Shown here in pieces: positions 25,953 to 34,627 of a DNA stretch of 64,000 nucleotides (position 1 is the stretch's first letter; every line of letters starts with the position of its first letter). The DNA is from DAOQVR01 sp035341665 (GTDB lineage Bacteria > Chloroflexota > Anaerolineae > JAAYZQ01), in NCBI GenBank assembly GCA_035341665.1, contig DAOQVR010000015.1, positions 1 to 64,000 of the forward strand, given 5' to 3'. Below the pieces are notes generated by a model. That model was not told the origin of the DNA. It did not search any database and saw nothing but the letters and a program-made list of their open reading frames with translations. Both the position numbers and the translations under genes were made by a program.

Positions 25953-26717
25953 CTAGTTCTGCTTAAAGTCGACCACTGCCCAGTTGACGGCACCCGCCCC
26001 CTCGCAGTGCGCCGTCGTGGATACGACAACCTGATCGGAACGGAATTTGGTGCAGGGCCACGTGGGATTGCCATCGGCGTTCTTGGCGCAGGAGGCCGGG
26101 TCGACTGCCTGTACATTCCAGCTGCCTGGCTTGGGCGCCACGTCCAGGAGCAGGTCCCACCCTCCATTCGCGTTGGAGGGGTTGGACACGGCGCCCCAGC
26201 CACCCGTCCACACCGCTACGTGCACCCCTGCCATCTTCGCATTCGTCCGCGTGTAGACAGTGCCCTTGAGCCCCGTCGAGCCGCAGTTGTTCTGCCCCGG
26301 GCAGGTGGGGCAGGGAAGCGCGGAGAACTCGAACGACGGTTTTGGCGTGTTCGTCGGCGCCGGGATGGGCGTCTTGGTCGCAGTCGGCTTGGGCTTGGAC
26401 GTCGGCTTCGACGTCGGCTTGGCCGTGGGCACCGGCGTGTCCGTGGGCAGGGGCGTGTCTGTCGGGGCCGGCGTAAAGGTGGCCGTCAGGATGACCGGTG
26501 TGTTGGTGGGCGGGATAGGTGTGTCTGTCGGCAGCGGCGTGTCTGTCGGGACAGGCGTATCGGTCGGCAGCGGCGTTGCCGTGAAGGTGGGCTTGGGCGT
26601 CTTGGTGGGCGTCGGCGTCACCTGGCCGACGCGGCCTCCATCCCCACACGCCAGCAAGCCCGCGATTATGGCTACCGCGACGATCAAGATAGCCACGCGC
26701 TTCTGGTTGCTCTTCAT
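25953..26717 (-). CDS. Thr-Pro-rich lipoprotein with C-terminal domain of unknown function
   Basis: A 254-residue protein. A lipoprotein signal (hydrophobic core 8-23, lipobox-like LLAC with Cys24) is followed by ~95 residues of TPxPTxTP-type low-complexity repeats, then a ~120-residue Cys-containing domain (CPTCPGQNNC, VYTRTNAKMAGVHVAVWTGG) that looks like a carboxypeptidase-regulatory or Ig-like fold. Thr-Pro linkers of this style are common in Chloroflexota surface proteins. Its C-terminal part recalls the 59592-60407 protein (CPGC, then a beta-rich domain). A clear promoter precedes it. The function is unknown. Confidence 0.82.
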   Translation of the reverse strand: MKSNQKRVAILIVAVAIIAGLLACGDGGRVGQVTPTPTKTPKPTFTATPLPTDTPVPTDTPLPTDTPIPPTNTPVILTATFTPAPTDTPLPTDTPVPTAKPTSKPTSKPKPTATKTPIPAPTNTPKPSFEFSALPCPTCPGQNNCGSTGLKGTVYTRTNAKMAGVHVAVWTGGWGAVSNPSNANGGWDLLLDVAPKPGSWNVQAVDPASCAKNADGNPTWPCTKFRSDQVVVSTTAHCEGAGAVNWAVVDFKQN

Positions 26718-26756
26718 TCTTCCTCCATAGGTTTCTGCGGCGAGCAGATCGTGGCG

Positions 26757-26784
26757 AGTATACCAGGTTCTGGAGGAATGACAA
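26757..26784 (-). promoter_or_regulatory. Sigma-70 promoter of the Thr-Pro-rich lipoprotein gene
   Basis: Minus strand TTGTCA (26784-26779), 16-base spacer, TATACT (26762-26757), about 40 bases before the start codon. Confidence 0.75.
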
Positions 26785-27107
26785 GGCGGACCCTGGAGGA
26801 TACGGGAGGGCTCGGTCAGAGACCTTCGCCCATCCAGGACGATCTAGCTGCTGTCAGGGGCGACAAGATGGGCCTGCCAGGAATGGGGGCGGGCACGGTT
26901 CACGCCGTGGTGCGACGTGCAATAGTGAGGTGCGTTGTTCTGCGATGATGGGCTACGACGTTATGCGATGAGCTACAGAGTGCTGCCCTGTCTGCTGCTC
27001 GAGGTTCAGGCCTGACCACAAGGCCAACCATGCCTCAGAGCAGCTGCGTGAACCGTGCCCACTGTCCATACCCTACCATCCGCACATTACAGCGCGGATT
27101 ACAGCTG
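26785..27107. other. Intergenic region without recognisable gene
   Basis: No convincing reading frame was found. Near 26808 it contains CTCGGTCAGAGACC-type sequence similar to part of the palindromic element at 40065-40165. The remainder shows nothing I can name. Confidence 0.4.
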
Positions 27108-27812
27108 CTATCCCTCTGGCACCAGCCGTCTCAGCTGGTATCCGTTCCCCCTTCGAGTCACGAGCCGTTGGGGGTGCCGTGGATCGGGCTCGAGCTTTTG
27201 CCTCAGGTGGCGGATGTGCTGCCGCAGGCTTTCGTCGCGCGACCCTTCGGCGTCGCCGCCCCACACCCGCCGGATCAGCCTCTCCTGCGGCACGACCTGC
27301 CCCACGTACCCGATGAGGCAGTCCAAGATCCGTGCCTCGATCAAGGTGAGGGCCGCTGCGCCCCCGCCCGACTCTGCCTCGCGGCGCGCCAGGTCGATGG
27401 TCAAGTCCCCGTCGACGTACAGGCTGCCGTCCCCTCCGGCAGCAGTGAGCTCACTCCGGCGCAGTACCGCCCTGATTCGGGCCAGTAGCTCGCTGCTGCT
27501 GAACGGCTTGCCGATGTAGTCGTCTGCTCCAAGGTTCAGGCCGCGTACCTTCTCCTTTTCCCCGGTGACGCACGACAGGAAGATGACCGGCACGCGGGAG
27601 ATTCGCCGGATCTCTCGGCACGCCTCCCAGCCGTCCATGCCCGGCATCAGGGCATCCAGGATCACCAGGTCGGGTTGCCACTCCTGGACCATCGCAATGC
27701 CCCTGGCGCCGTCGCGCGCGTGGGCCACATCGAACCCCTCCGACGACAGCTTGGCACTAAGCAACTCGCCCATCTGAAGGTCATCGTCCACGATGAGAAT
27801 GCTGGCCTCCAT
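27108..27812 (-). CDS. OmpR-family response regulator
   Basis: A 234-residue regulator: receiver (ILIVDDDLQ, phospho-acceptor Asp in ILDALMPGMDG, SCVT and GKPF) and winged-helix DNA-binding domain (RDESLRQHIRHLRQKLEPDP, TRRGNGYQL). ATG 27812 chosen at the natural receiver N-terminus. It is the last gene of a kinase-methyltransferase-regulator operon, 28 bases after the methyltransferase. Confidence 0.93.
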   Translation of the reverse strand: MEASILIVDDDLQMGELLSAKLSSEGFDVAHARDGARGIAMVQEWQPDLVILDALMPGMDGWEACREIRRISRVPVIFLSCVTGEKEKVRGLNLGADDYIGKPFSSSELLARIRAVLRRSELTAAGGDGSLYVDGDLTIDLARREAESGGGAAALTLIEARILDCLIGYVGQVVPQERLIRRVWGGDAEGSRDESLRQHIRHLRQKLEPDPRHPQRLVTRRGNGYQLRRLVPEG

Positions 27813-27840
27813 GGTCCTCGGCTCCTGTATGTTGCGTCCG

Positions 27841-28650
27841 CTATGTCTTCTTGCCGACACCTGCCGCGCACAAGCCAATCTCCGGCCTGTCCAGTCCCAG
27901 GTCATCCGGCCCCTCGGGCCGCCAGAGCGGGGTGAGGACCAGGCCGGGCTCGACCAGCTCCATCCCCTCGTAGAAAGGCATGATCTCGGCCGGGGTCCGA
28001 TTCTTCGTCGCCGTGACCTTGGCAACCGCCTGCTCGAGTCTCTCTGCCCTGTCTGGTGGCTGAACTTCTGGCACACCGTGCAGGATGATCAGGTAGCTTC
28101 CAGGCACCATCGCCTCCCGGAACCGCCGGACGACGGCATAGGCCTGGCTGTCGTCCGGCACCCAGTGCAGCAGGGCTGTCATCACCGTCGCAACCGGCCG
28201 GCCAAAGTCCAGCAGGCTCTGGACCTCGGGATGGTCCAGGATGCTGCCTGGCTCCCGGACGTCTCCCTGAATGGCGACCACGCGCGGGTTGCCTGCGAGG
28301 ATTGATTTGCTGTGGGCCACAGCCACCGGGTCAATGTCCACATACGCCACCCGAGCTTCCGGATTGGCGAGTTGGGCCACCTCGTGTACATTCCCTACGG
28401 TAGGGATGCCCGAGCCAACGTCAAGGATCTGGTCGATCCCCAGGCCGACGACGTAGCGGACGGACCGCCGGACGAACGCGCGGTTGATCTGGGCTGTCAG
28501 CCGCAGGTGCGGTGTGATCTTGTCTATCTGTGCGGCAAAGGCCCGGTCGACCTCGAAGTTGTGGTATCCTCCCAGGTAGTAGTCGTAGATGCGTGCTGCG
28601 TTTGGCTTGTCGGGGTCAATTGCTGCGCCTGCCCAGTCTGCTGTGCCCAC
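27841..28650 (-). CDS. SAM-dependent methyltransferase, DUF574 family
   Basis: A 269-residue protein with the DUF574/Methyltransf_19 signature: N-terminal PNAARIYDYYLGGYHNFEVD, Rossmann motif ILDVGSGIPTVGNVHE and YVDIDPVAV. Substrate unknown. Start GTG 28650 after AGGAGGAGG. The gene lies between a PAS kinase and its response regulator (gaps 30 and 28 bases), an unusual place for this family, which is mostly seen in actinobacteria and chloroflexi. Confidence 0.87.
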   Translation of the reverse strand: MGTADWAGAAIDPDKPNAARIYDYYLGGYHNFEVDRAFAAQIDKITPHLRLTAQINRAFVRRSVRYVVGLGIDQILDVGSGIPTVGNVHEVAQLANPEARVAYVDIDPVAVAHSKSILAGNPRVVAIQGDVREPGSILDHPEVQSLLDFGRPVATVMTALLHWVPDDSQAYAVVRRFREAMVPGSYLIILHGVPEVQPPDRAERLEQAVAKVTATKNRTPAEIMPFYEGMELVEPGLVLTPLWRPEGPDDLGLDRPEIGLCAAGVGKKT

Positions 28651-28680
28651 TGCTGTACCTCCTCCTCAAGAAGCGGTTTC

Positions 28681-31362
28681 CTAGTTTCTCTGCTCCGGCA
28701 CCGGCAGCGCGAAGGAGAGAGTGGCTCCTCTTCCCCTTCCACCACTCTCGGCCCAGACCCTCCCGCCGTGTGCCTGGATGATCGTCCTGCACATGGCAAG
28801 CCCGACTCCGACGCCGTCGGTCGCGTTGTCCTCCCGGAAGAAGCGGTCAAAGACCCGCTCCAGGTTCTCCGGCAGGATCCCACAGCCGTCGTCTCGGACG
28901 CTGACCACGATCTCGCCACCCTGCACGCCTGCTGAGAGTACGATCTGCCCGGAGGAGGCGAATTTGCCCGCGTTGTCGAGCAGGTTGTGCAGCACGCTCC
29001 AGAGGCGCTCGCGATCTCCCCTGACGTGCGGCAGCCCGTCCTGCAGCCGGACCACGAAGCCGAGTCCCTTCTCAGATATCGTGGGCTCTGCTTCTGCGGC
29101 GGCGCCCGCGATCACCTCGTGCAGGTCGACCGTCTCGTGTGCGAACGCTCCCACTCCGGCCTCCAGACGGCTCAGGTCGAGGATGGCACGGACCGACGAG
29201 GCCAGGCCCGAGATGTTGTCGAGCGCCTGCCGGCCGAACTTGATGGCACCCTGCCTGTCGACCGGGCTGCACTCTGTGCTCGCCAGCGCCATCTCAAGGC
29301 TGATCTGCGCGCGTGCAAGGGGCGTCCTTAGCAGGTGCGACACATCCCGCAGGAGGTTGTCTTTCATCTCTTCCAGCCTCCTACGTTCGGTGATATCCCT
29401 AGCGATCACGACCGCCGCCGTAATAGCCCCATCCTGCCAGACAGGACCGATGAGTGCCGAGTACCAGCGCGGGCCCCCCGATGCGGTCGGCACGCTCAGC
29501 TCCAGCCTCCGCACGGCTCCTGTTTCGAACACGTCCTGGATCGCTTCCCTGCCAGCCGTGGCGTCCTCGCCCACAACAAGCTCGTGCGCCTGGCGCCCCA
29601 CCACTTCGGCTGTATCGTAGCGAGAGTCGTCGGGAAAATGGTTGACGTAGAGGATGCGTCCGCCAGGGGCGAGGGTGAAGATGATGTCCGGCGCATGGGT
29701 CACCAGCGCCCTCCATCGCTCCTCCGACTCCTGCAGCTGGCTCTCCATCCTCTTGCGCTCGCTGACATCCCGCGAAATCAGCATCGCGCTGGCCGGCTGG
29801 CCCAAACCCAGCCGGAGTGGGCCAAGATGCGACGAATACCAGACGAGCGTTCCGTCGGGCCGCCGCACGGCGGCCTCGTACCGAGCGCTGGTCCCGGTGG
29901 CGAACACTTGCCTTAGCGCCGACCTGATCCTGTCTTGGTGTTCGGGCAGGACGTAATCCAGAATACTTCTGCCCTCTACGTCCTGAGGCGAAAGCCCTGA
30001 CTCGGCCGGGAGGCGATTGATGAGTGACATTCGGCCTTCGCTGTCCACGATGTAGATCAGGTCGGGGGCATGGGTCACCAGCGTGCGCCAGCGCTCCTCC
30101 GACTCCTGGAGGGCTGCCTCTACCTGCTTCTCTTGTGTGACGTCGCGAGCGATGGCCAGGGCTGCCACCACCTCGTCGTTTTGGCTGATCGGTCCGACGT
30201 GACAGGCGTACCACACCACGCAGCCGTCGGGACGCCGTACTGCCACCTCCTGTACTACGCTCTCGCCCGCGTCAAAGACGCGGTCGAGTGCAGCCATGGC
30301 AGCCTGCATCTGGTCGGGGAGCGCTCGGTCCACCGCAGGTTGGCCCAGCACATCCTGTAGCGTGAGCCCCGAGTCGGGGCGCACATAGTTGACGAACAGC
30401 ACCCGCCCCTCACGGTCCACCGTCAGGACGGGATCTGGGGAGTTGTCCAGGAGGGCACGCCACCGCTCCTCAGACTCCCGCAGCGCCTCCTCGGTCTGCT
30501 TGCGCTCGGTGATGTCCGTGATGACGCCGTGCGCCCCCACTACCTGACCGCCGGCAAAGACCGGGCGTGTGGCCGAGTGCGCCCAGCGCAACCCTCCGGC
30601 GCCCGCCGGGATGCGGAACTCACTTCTGGCGTCCTGTCCGGCAAGGACCTTCGCGAAGGCGGCCTGCACCAGTGGCAGGTCTGGCTGGTGGATGTACTCG
30701 GCAAAGCTCTTTCCCAGGACCTCGGCAGGCCCCCGCCCGAACAGGCGCGCAACCGGGGGGCTGGCATAGGTAATCCGGCCCTCGGTATCCACGGTAAAGA
30801 CGGCAGCATCGATCTCTTCCAGGAGCTCGCGATACTTCTCTTCGCTCTCCCGAAGCTCCCTCGTCCGATCCCTGACCTGCTCATCCAGGTGGTCACGTGC
30901 CTCGCGTAGTTGCTGCTCGGTGGCCCGCAGGTTCACGAGCAATGCCTGGCGGATTGCCTCTTGCTCGCGAAGCAGGGTGCCGCATGTCTCGCGGCCAAAA
31001 CCCACGGCCAGCGCCTCCGTCAGGCTGCCGGCTTGGGCGAGCATGGCCAGGACCTGGTCAGGGGCAATGCCCGCCAGGAGCTCCCGCAACAGCAAGCTCT
31101 GGGTCCGTCCGAGTGCTTCCGGCTGGGTGTAATGCAACCTCGCCAGGGAGGTGCCGATTTGCTCGGCTGCGGCGGTGTCGAAGGGCTCGCTGAAGAGCAG
31201 GGCAATCGCCTGCCCCGTCAGGTCAGATAGGCGGCTCGTCAGCTCCGCGGAACTAAAAGGCACAAAGCTCGTCTGGGCGATGGCGCGCCGCCATGCCTCG
31301 GCGATATCGCCCTGTCGTGCCCGGAGGCTCTCCAGCAGCCAGTCCTCTCCCGGAATCTCCAC
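28681..31362 (-). CDS. Cytoplasmic multi-PAS sensor histidine kinase
   Basis: About 893 residues. An N-terminal helical RsbR-like region (~1-165) and coiled coil are followed by four PAS domains, the last three each introduced by an ESEERWR sequence, then HisKA with DVSHLLRTPLA and HATPase (NLLDNAGKFAS, GVGVGLAMCRTI). No membrane segment is present. The second to fourth PAS units are recent internal repeats. Start GTG 31362 is preceded by AGGGAAG; longer starts up to 31506 exist. First gene of the operon. Confidence 0.87.
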   Translation of the reverse strand: MEIPGEDWLLESLRARQGDIAEAWRRAIAQTSFVPFSSAELTSRLSDLTGQAIALLFSEPFDTAAAEQIGTSLARLHYTQPEALGRTQSLLLRELLAGIAPDQVLAMLAQAGSLTEALAVGFGRETCGTLLREQEAIRQALLVNLRATEQQLREARDHLDEQVRDRTRELRESEEKYRELLEEIDAAVFTVDTEGRITYASPPVARLFGRGPAEVLGKSFAEYIHQPDLPLVQAAFAKVLAGQDARSEFRIPAGAGGLRWAHSATRPVFAGGQVVGAHGVITDITERKQTEEALRESEERWRALLDNSPDPVLTVDREGRVLFVNYVRPDSGLTLQDVLGQPAVDRALPDQMQAAMAALDRVFDAGESVVQEVAVRRPDGCVVWYACHVGPISQNDEVVAALAIARDVTQEKQVEAALQESEERWRTLVTHAPDLIYIVDSEGRMSLINRLPAESGLSPQDVEGRSILDYVLPEHQDRIRSALRQVFATGTSARYEAAVRRPDGTLVWYSSHLGPLRLGLGQPASAMLISRDVSERKRMESQLQESEERWRALVTHAPDIIFTLAPGGRILYVNHFPDDSRYDTAEVVGRQAHELVVGEDATAGREAIQDVFETGAVRRLELSVPTASGGPRWYSALIGPVWQDGAITAAVVIARDITERRRLEEMKDNLLRDVSHLLRTPLARAQISLEMALASTECSPVDRQGAIKFGRQALDNISGLASSVRAILDLSRLEAGVGAFAHETVDLHEVIAGAAAEAEPTISEKGLGFVVRLQDGLPHVRGDRERLWSVLHNLLDNAGKFASSGQIVLSAGVQGGEIVVSVRDDGCGILPENLERVFDRFFREDNATDGVGVGLAMCRTIIQAHGGRVWAESGGRGRGATLSFALPVPEQRN

Positions 31363-31575
31363 GCGCTTCCCTGCCTGTGCGTCCCCCGAGCACCGTTCGT
31401 GATGCTCACCTCGGAGTGTGCGCCCTGGCACGCCAGCTGGGTGAGCGGGTGCCCGATAGATGATATCACACACACGGTTGGGCACAAAATCGGAGCGCCA
31501 ATGCATGCGGCGCCGGCGGACTCGTGAGGAAGCCCTGCCGGCGCCGTGCTCTGTCTCAGCTTTGGTGAGAAGGCT

Positions 31576-32850
31576 CTATCTGGGCACCAGGGCCTGTACC
31601 ACCAGCTCCGACAGGCCGATCACCTGCGTGTGCAGCTCATAGTGCTCACTCAGCTCGGTCAGCTGGTGCCGGCAGTTGTCGCACGAGGCAATGACCGTCC
31701 GGGCGCCCGTGGCCCGAACCTGCTCGGCCTTCGGCTCTCCCGCCTTCAGCCGCATATCCTCCCACTCCGGCATCGCCACCAGCCCGCTCCCCGCCCCGCA
31801 GCAGAAGGCGCGCTCGCGGTTGGGAGTCATCTCGCGGAAATCCTCCACGGCCGCGCGAACGACCCGGCGCGGCTCTTCGAACAGCCCTCCCTTGCGGCCG
31901 AGGTTGCAGGAATCGTGCAGCGTCACCGGCTCCGGATTGGCCGACGGGTTCAAGTGCAGGCGGCCCGTCCGGACATACTCGTCCAGCACTTCAAGGATGC
32001 TCCGCACGCGGAACGGGAGTGGCCCTCCGAACCATTTGGGGGCCTCCCAGCGCATGGTGTGGTAGGCATGCCCGCACTCGGTAATGACAATCTCCTGGAC
32101 CCTGAGCCGCTCTGCTTCCCTGAGGATCCGCTCGGCGATCCGCTTCGCCTTGGGGATGTCCCCAAGGTACGTTGCGTAGTTGGCCGCCTCGAACATCGAA
32201 ATGGTCCACGACTCGCCGACTGCGTTGAACACGGTCGAAGCCGGCGTAATCGTGTGAGCGCCCGACAGCGGCACGTAGAGCATCTTGGCGCCCTCTACGT
32301 CGACCGGGATTCGAGCCTTGTCGCTTCCAAGCCGGTCCTGCACCTCGACCTCGAGCTCCTTGAGCTGTTCGAGGTAGAACTCGCGGAAGAAATCGAGGTT
32401 CTCCTCTCGCGCGAGGGCAGCATCCGCCAGCTGCACCAGCATCTCTGGCGCTTTGCCCGCCGCCAGCAGAACGCCGCGCGCCGCGAGAAGTATCTGGGCG
32501 GTATCCACGGCCAGCGGGCAGTTCGCCATGCACCGGTCGCACAGTGTGCAGTTGCGATACGCGACCTCAACCCAATCGTCCAGCTCCTGCTCGGTCAGCT
32601 CTTTCGCTCCCGTCCAGGAGGGAAAGACCCTGCTCATCCAGTCGTGGTGCTTCTTGTAGACACGCCGCACCCGCTCCGCCTTGGCCACAGGCGTAATGGT
32701 GGGGTCCTTGGTCGCCAGGTAGTAGTGGCACTGGTCCACACACCAGCCGCAGTGGGTGCACAGGTTCGAAGAAGCCACGCCGACGATCTTGTTGTATCGC
32801 CGATCCAGCTCTTCGCGTGCTGCCTTCAGGGTCTCAGTTTCCTGGCTCAT
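31576..32850 (-). CDS. DsrK/HmeD-like iron-sulfur protein with CCG domain
   Basis: A 424-residue protein related to DsrK and HdrD. N-terminal clusters are CTHCGWCVDQCHYYLA and CTLCDRCMANCP; CCG-type residues include TECGHAYH, HDSCNLGR, AFCCGAGSG and SCDNCRHQ. DsrK is proposed to reduce a disulfide such as DsrC trisulfide using membrane electrons. ATG 32850 overlaps the cytochrome gene stop. No dsrAB, dsrC, dsrJ, dsrO or dsrP was seen here, so sulfate reduction is not implied. Confidence 0.86.
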   Translation of the reverse strand: MSQETETLKAAREELDRRYNKIVGVASSNLCTHCGWCVDQCHYYLATKDPTITPVAKAERVRRVYKKHHDWMSRVFPSWTGAKELTEQELDDWVEVAYRNCTLCDRCMANCPLAVDTAQILLAARGVLLAAGKAPEMLVQLADAALAREENLDFFREFYLEQLKELEVEVQDRLGSDKARIPVDVEGAKMLYVPLSGAHTITPASTVFNAVGESWTISMFEAANYATYLGDIPKAKRIAERILREAERLRVQEIVITECGHAYHTMRWEAPKWFGGPLPFRVRSILEVLDEYVRTGRLHLNPSANPEPVTLHDSCNLGRKGGLFEEPRRVVRAAVEDFREMTPNRERAFCCGAGSGLVAMPEWEDMRLKAGEPKAEQVRATGARTVIASCDNCRHQLTELSEHYELHTQVIGLSELVVQALVPR

Positions 32851-33506
32851 CGCTGACCTCCAACCTGCGGCATCACGCCTCGGCGCCCATACTTGACGCC
32901 CATCAGCACGCGTGCAAAGAACCAGTAGACATAGTGCGAGATCTTGCTGAAGGGCACATAGAAGAGGAAGGCTGCCGTCACCAGGAAGTAGGCGATGCGC
33001 CAGCCGTCTGACCTGACCAGCAGTGTCATGATCATCAGGAAGAAAAAGACCTCCACCGCCGCCAGCGAAAAGTAGTCGTCCGGGGTGCTGACTACCCTCA
33101 GGGTCGGGTCGCTGAAGCGCCGGTACAGCCGGATCGCGCCGACGATGAAGGCCAGTCCCACGAAGAACGAGAAGAAGTACCGCACCGCCGCGGGCTCCAT
33201 CATCTTGGGTGCAAAAGGCAGCGTGAAGGTTGCCAGGATCGCCAGTCCCGCCCCGATGTGATACAGGCCGAACTCGAGCCAACGTGTCCAATGCTGTGTG
33301 GCAGAGCTCATCATCCAGGGGGCGACAGTCGCAGCGTAGGAATAGAGCACACCGGCCGCTGGGCTGCCCTTTGCCGGCGCATTCTCCCACTTGAGGGGCA
33401 GCCGTGCCATCGTCCATGCCTTGATGGCGTACAGGATGCCGAACACCGACAGCGCAATGATCTGCAGGTCAAGCTCGGCAAAGCGCAGGAGCGCATTCTC
33501 CTCCAA
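32847..33506 (-). CDS. DsrM/NarI-like cytochrome b subunit
   Basis: A 219-residue membrane protein with about five hydrophobic spans and candidate heme His residues (FGLYHIGAG, FSKISHYVYWFF). It pairs with the DsrK-like protein through a 4-base overlap, like DsrMK. Start TTG 33506 is supported by AAGGAGG 6 bases upstream. Confidence 0.84.
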   Translation of the reverse strand: MEENALLRFAELDLQIIALSVFGILYAIKAWTMARLPLKWENAPAKGSPAAGVLYSYAATVAPWMMSSATQHWTRWLEFGLYHIGAGLAILATFTLPFAPKMMEPAAVRYFFSFFVGLAFIVGAIRLYRRFSDPTLRVVSTPDDYFSLAAVEVFFFLMIMTLLVRSDGWRIAYFLVTAAFLFYVPFSKISHYVYWFFARVLMGVKYGRRGVMPQVGGQR

Positions 33507-33581
33507 CGGAACCTCCTTGTTCGCACAATCGCCGGCAGGCGGCCGAATCGCTTTCCCGACCGCCTGCCGGATGGATTCGGC

Positions 33582-33824
33582 CTACTTGAGGCGCTTCACC
33601 CAGAAGGTGATGATCTTGCCCTCTCGCTCCATCTTCACCACTTCGTGACCCGTGCTCTTGGCCCAGGCGGGGATGTCGGCCATTACGCCGGGATCCGTGG
33701 CGGTGGCCTCGAGGATCTGGCCCACTTCCACCTTCTTGATCGCGCCGGCCATCTTGACAACCGGCATAGGACACAGCAGGCCCTTCAGGTCCAATGTCAT
33801 GCTAGGGGTCGAGTTCTCGGACAT
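33582..33824 (-). CDS. TusA/SirA-like sulfur carrier protein
   Basis: An 80-residue protein with the family motif LDLKGLLCPMPVVK; the Cys of CPMP carries persulfide sulfur. The domain is complete. It lies between dsrE and dsrM-like genes, a combination seen in persulfide-trafficking operons. Confidence 0.92.
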   Translation of the reverse strand: MSENSTPSMTLDLKGLLCPMPVVKMAGAIKKVEVGQILEATATDPGVMADIPAWAKSTGHEVVKMEREGKIITFWVKRLK

Positions 33825-33875
33825 TCTTCTTCTCCTTGGTATGTGTCAATGGTCAGGCTCAGCCGCGAGCACCGA

Positions 33876-34352
33876 CTAGATGAACATTGTCTTGCCTTCA
33901 AGTGCAAGGCCGCAGTAGGTCGCAGCACCGACAACGCCGGCGACCTCCTCGATCAGGTCCTCACGCTTGATGCCCATGACGTCCATGCTCATCTGGCAGG
34001 CCAGGAGCTGGACGCCCAGGTCGATGGCCATCTGCCTGAGTTCGGCCAAGGGGGTGACGCCCTTGTCCTTCATCATCTTCTGGAACATCCAGCGACCAAT
34101 ACCCATGAAGTTGAGCCGTGAGGGGCCGATGCGGTCGATACCGCCCCGGTTCATGACGCTCAGCATCTTCTCGAAGAAGGTGCTGCCCGTCGGATTGCCC
34201 TTCTGGATCGCCTTGATTCCCCAGAAGGTGAAGAACATTGAGGTCTCGCGTCCCATCGAAGCCGCAGTGGTGGCGATGATAAAGGCCGCCATCACCTTGT
34301 CCATGTCGCCGCTACAGACCACCAGCGTGCATTTCTCCAGCTCTTCGCTCAT
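33876..34352 (-). CDS. DsrE-family protein (DsrE/DsrF-like, DUF6210-like peroxiredoxin fold)
   Basis: A 158-residue DsrE/F-fold protein (VVCSGDMDKVMAAFIIATTAASMG, MTMFF-like segment, QLLACQMSMDVMG). The Cys in LLACQMSMD matches the reactive position of DsrE-like sulfurtransferases. ATG 34352 follows GGAGGAATCAACG. First gene of the operon dsrE-tusA-dsrM-dsrK, behind an operator-bearing promoter. Confidence 0.9.
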   Translation of the reverse strand: MSEELEKCTLVVCSGDMDKVMAAFIIATTAASMGRETSMFFTFWGIKAIQKGNPTGSTFFEKMLSVMNRGGIDRIGPSRLNFMGIGRWMFQKMMKDKGVTPLAELRQMAIDLGVQLLACQMSMDVMGIKREDLIEEVAGVVGAATYCGLALEGKTMFI

Positions 34353-34382
34353 CGTTGATTCCTCCGTGTGGTGTTCGAGCAC

Positions 34383-34430
34383 AGTGTAGCAGCTTATCTC
34401 AGAATGTGCAATACCCGGCCAGGGTATTGC
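34383..34430 (-). promoter_or_regulatory. Promoter with inverted-repeat operator of the dsrE-tusA-dsrMK operon
   Basis: Minus strand TTGCAC (34411-34406), 17-base spacer, TACACT (34388-34383). A perfect inverted repeat GCAATACCC-N5-GGGTATTGC (34408-34430) overlaps the -35 box. ATACCC/GGGTAT half-sites are the kind bound by CsoR/CstR-family repressors. No such repressor gene lies in this window. Confidence 0.72.
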
Positions 34431-34627
34431 GCATAGATCGGGCGGAGGGGCATAGCCGTTTTCGCATCCCCTTGGACGGGCGTAGGTTTCGACCGGGCCC
34501 TCCATCGGTGCGGTGCACCTTCAGGGTGCGCTGCACCTGCAGGCGGTAGGGCGGGTTTCCAGACCCGCCCCCGTGCCTTACGGATTCCTGCACCTACCCT
34601 GCTGCTCGAAGGCGACTCCCGCGCCTG

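Noticed and set aside
26370..26640. Thr-Pro codon repeats as a CRISPR or tandem-repeat locus
   Set aside because: The repeats are in frame within a secreted protein, short and irregular, without spacers. No CRISPR array or cas gene was seen in the window.
31576..33506. Dissimilatory sulfate reduction locus
   Set aside because: Only DsrK- and DsrM-like proteins occur. dsrAB, dsrC, dsrJ, dsrO and dsrP are absent here, so the pathway is not supported.
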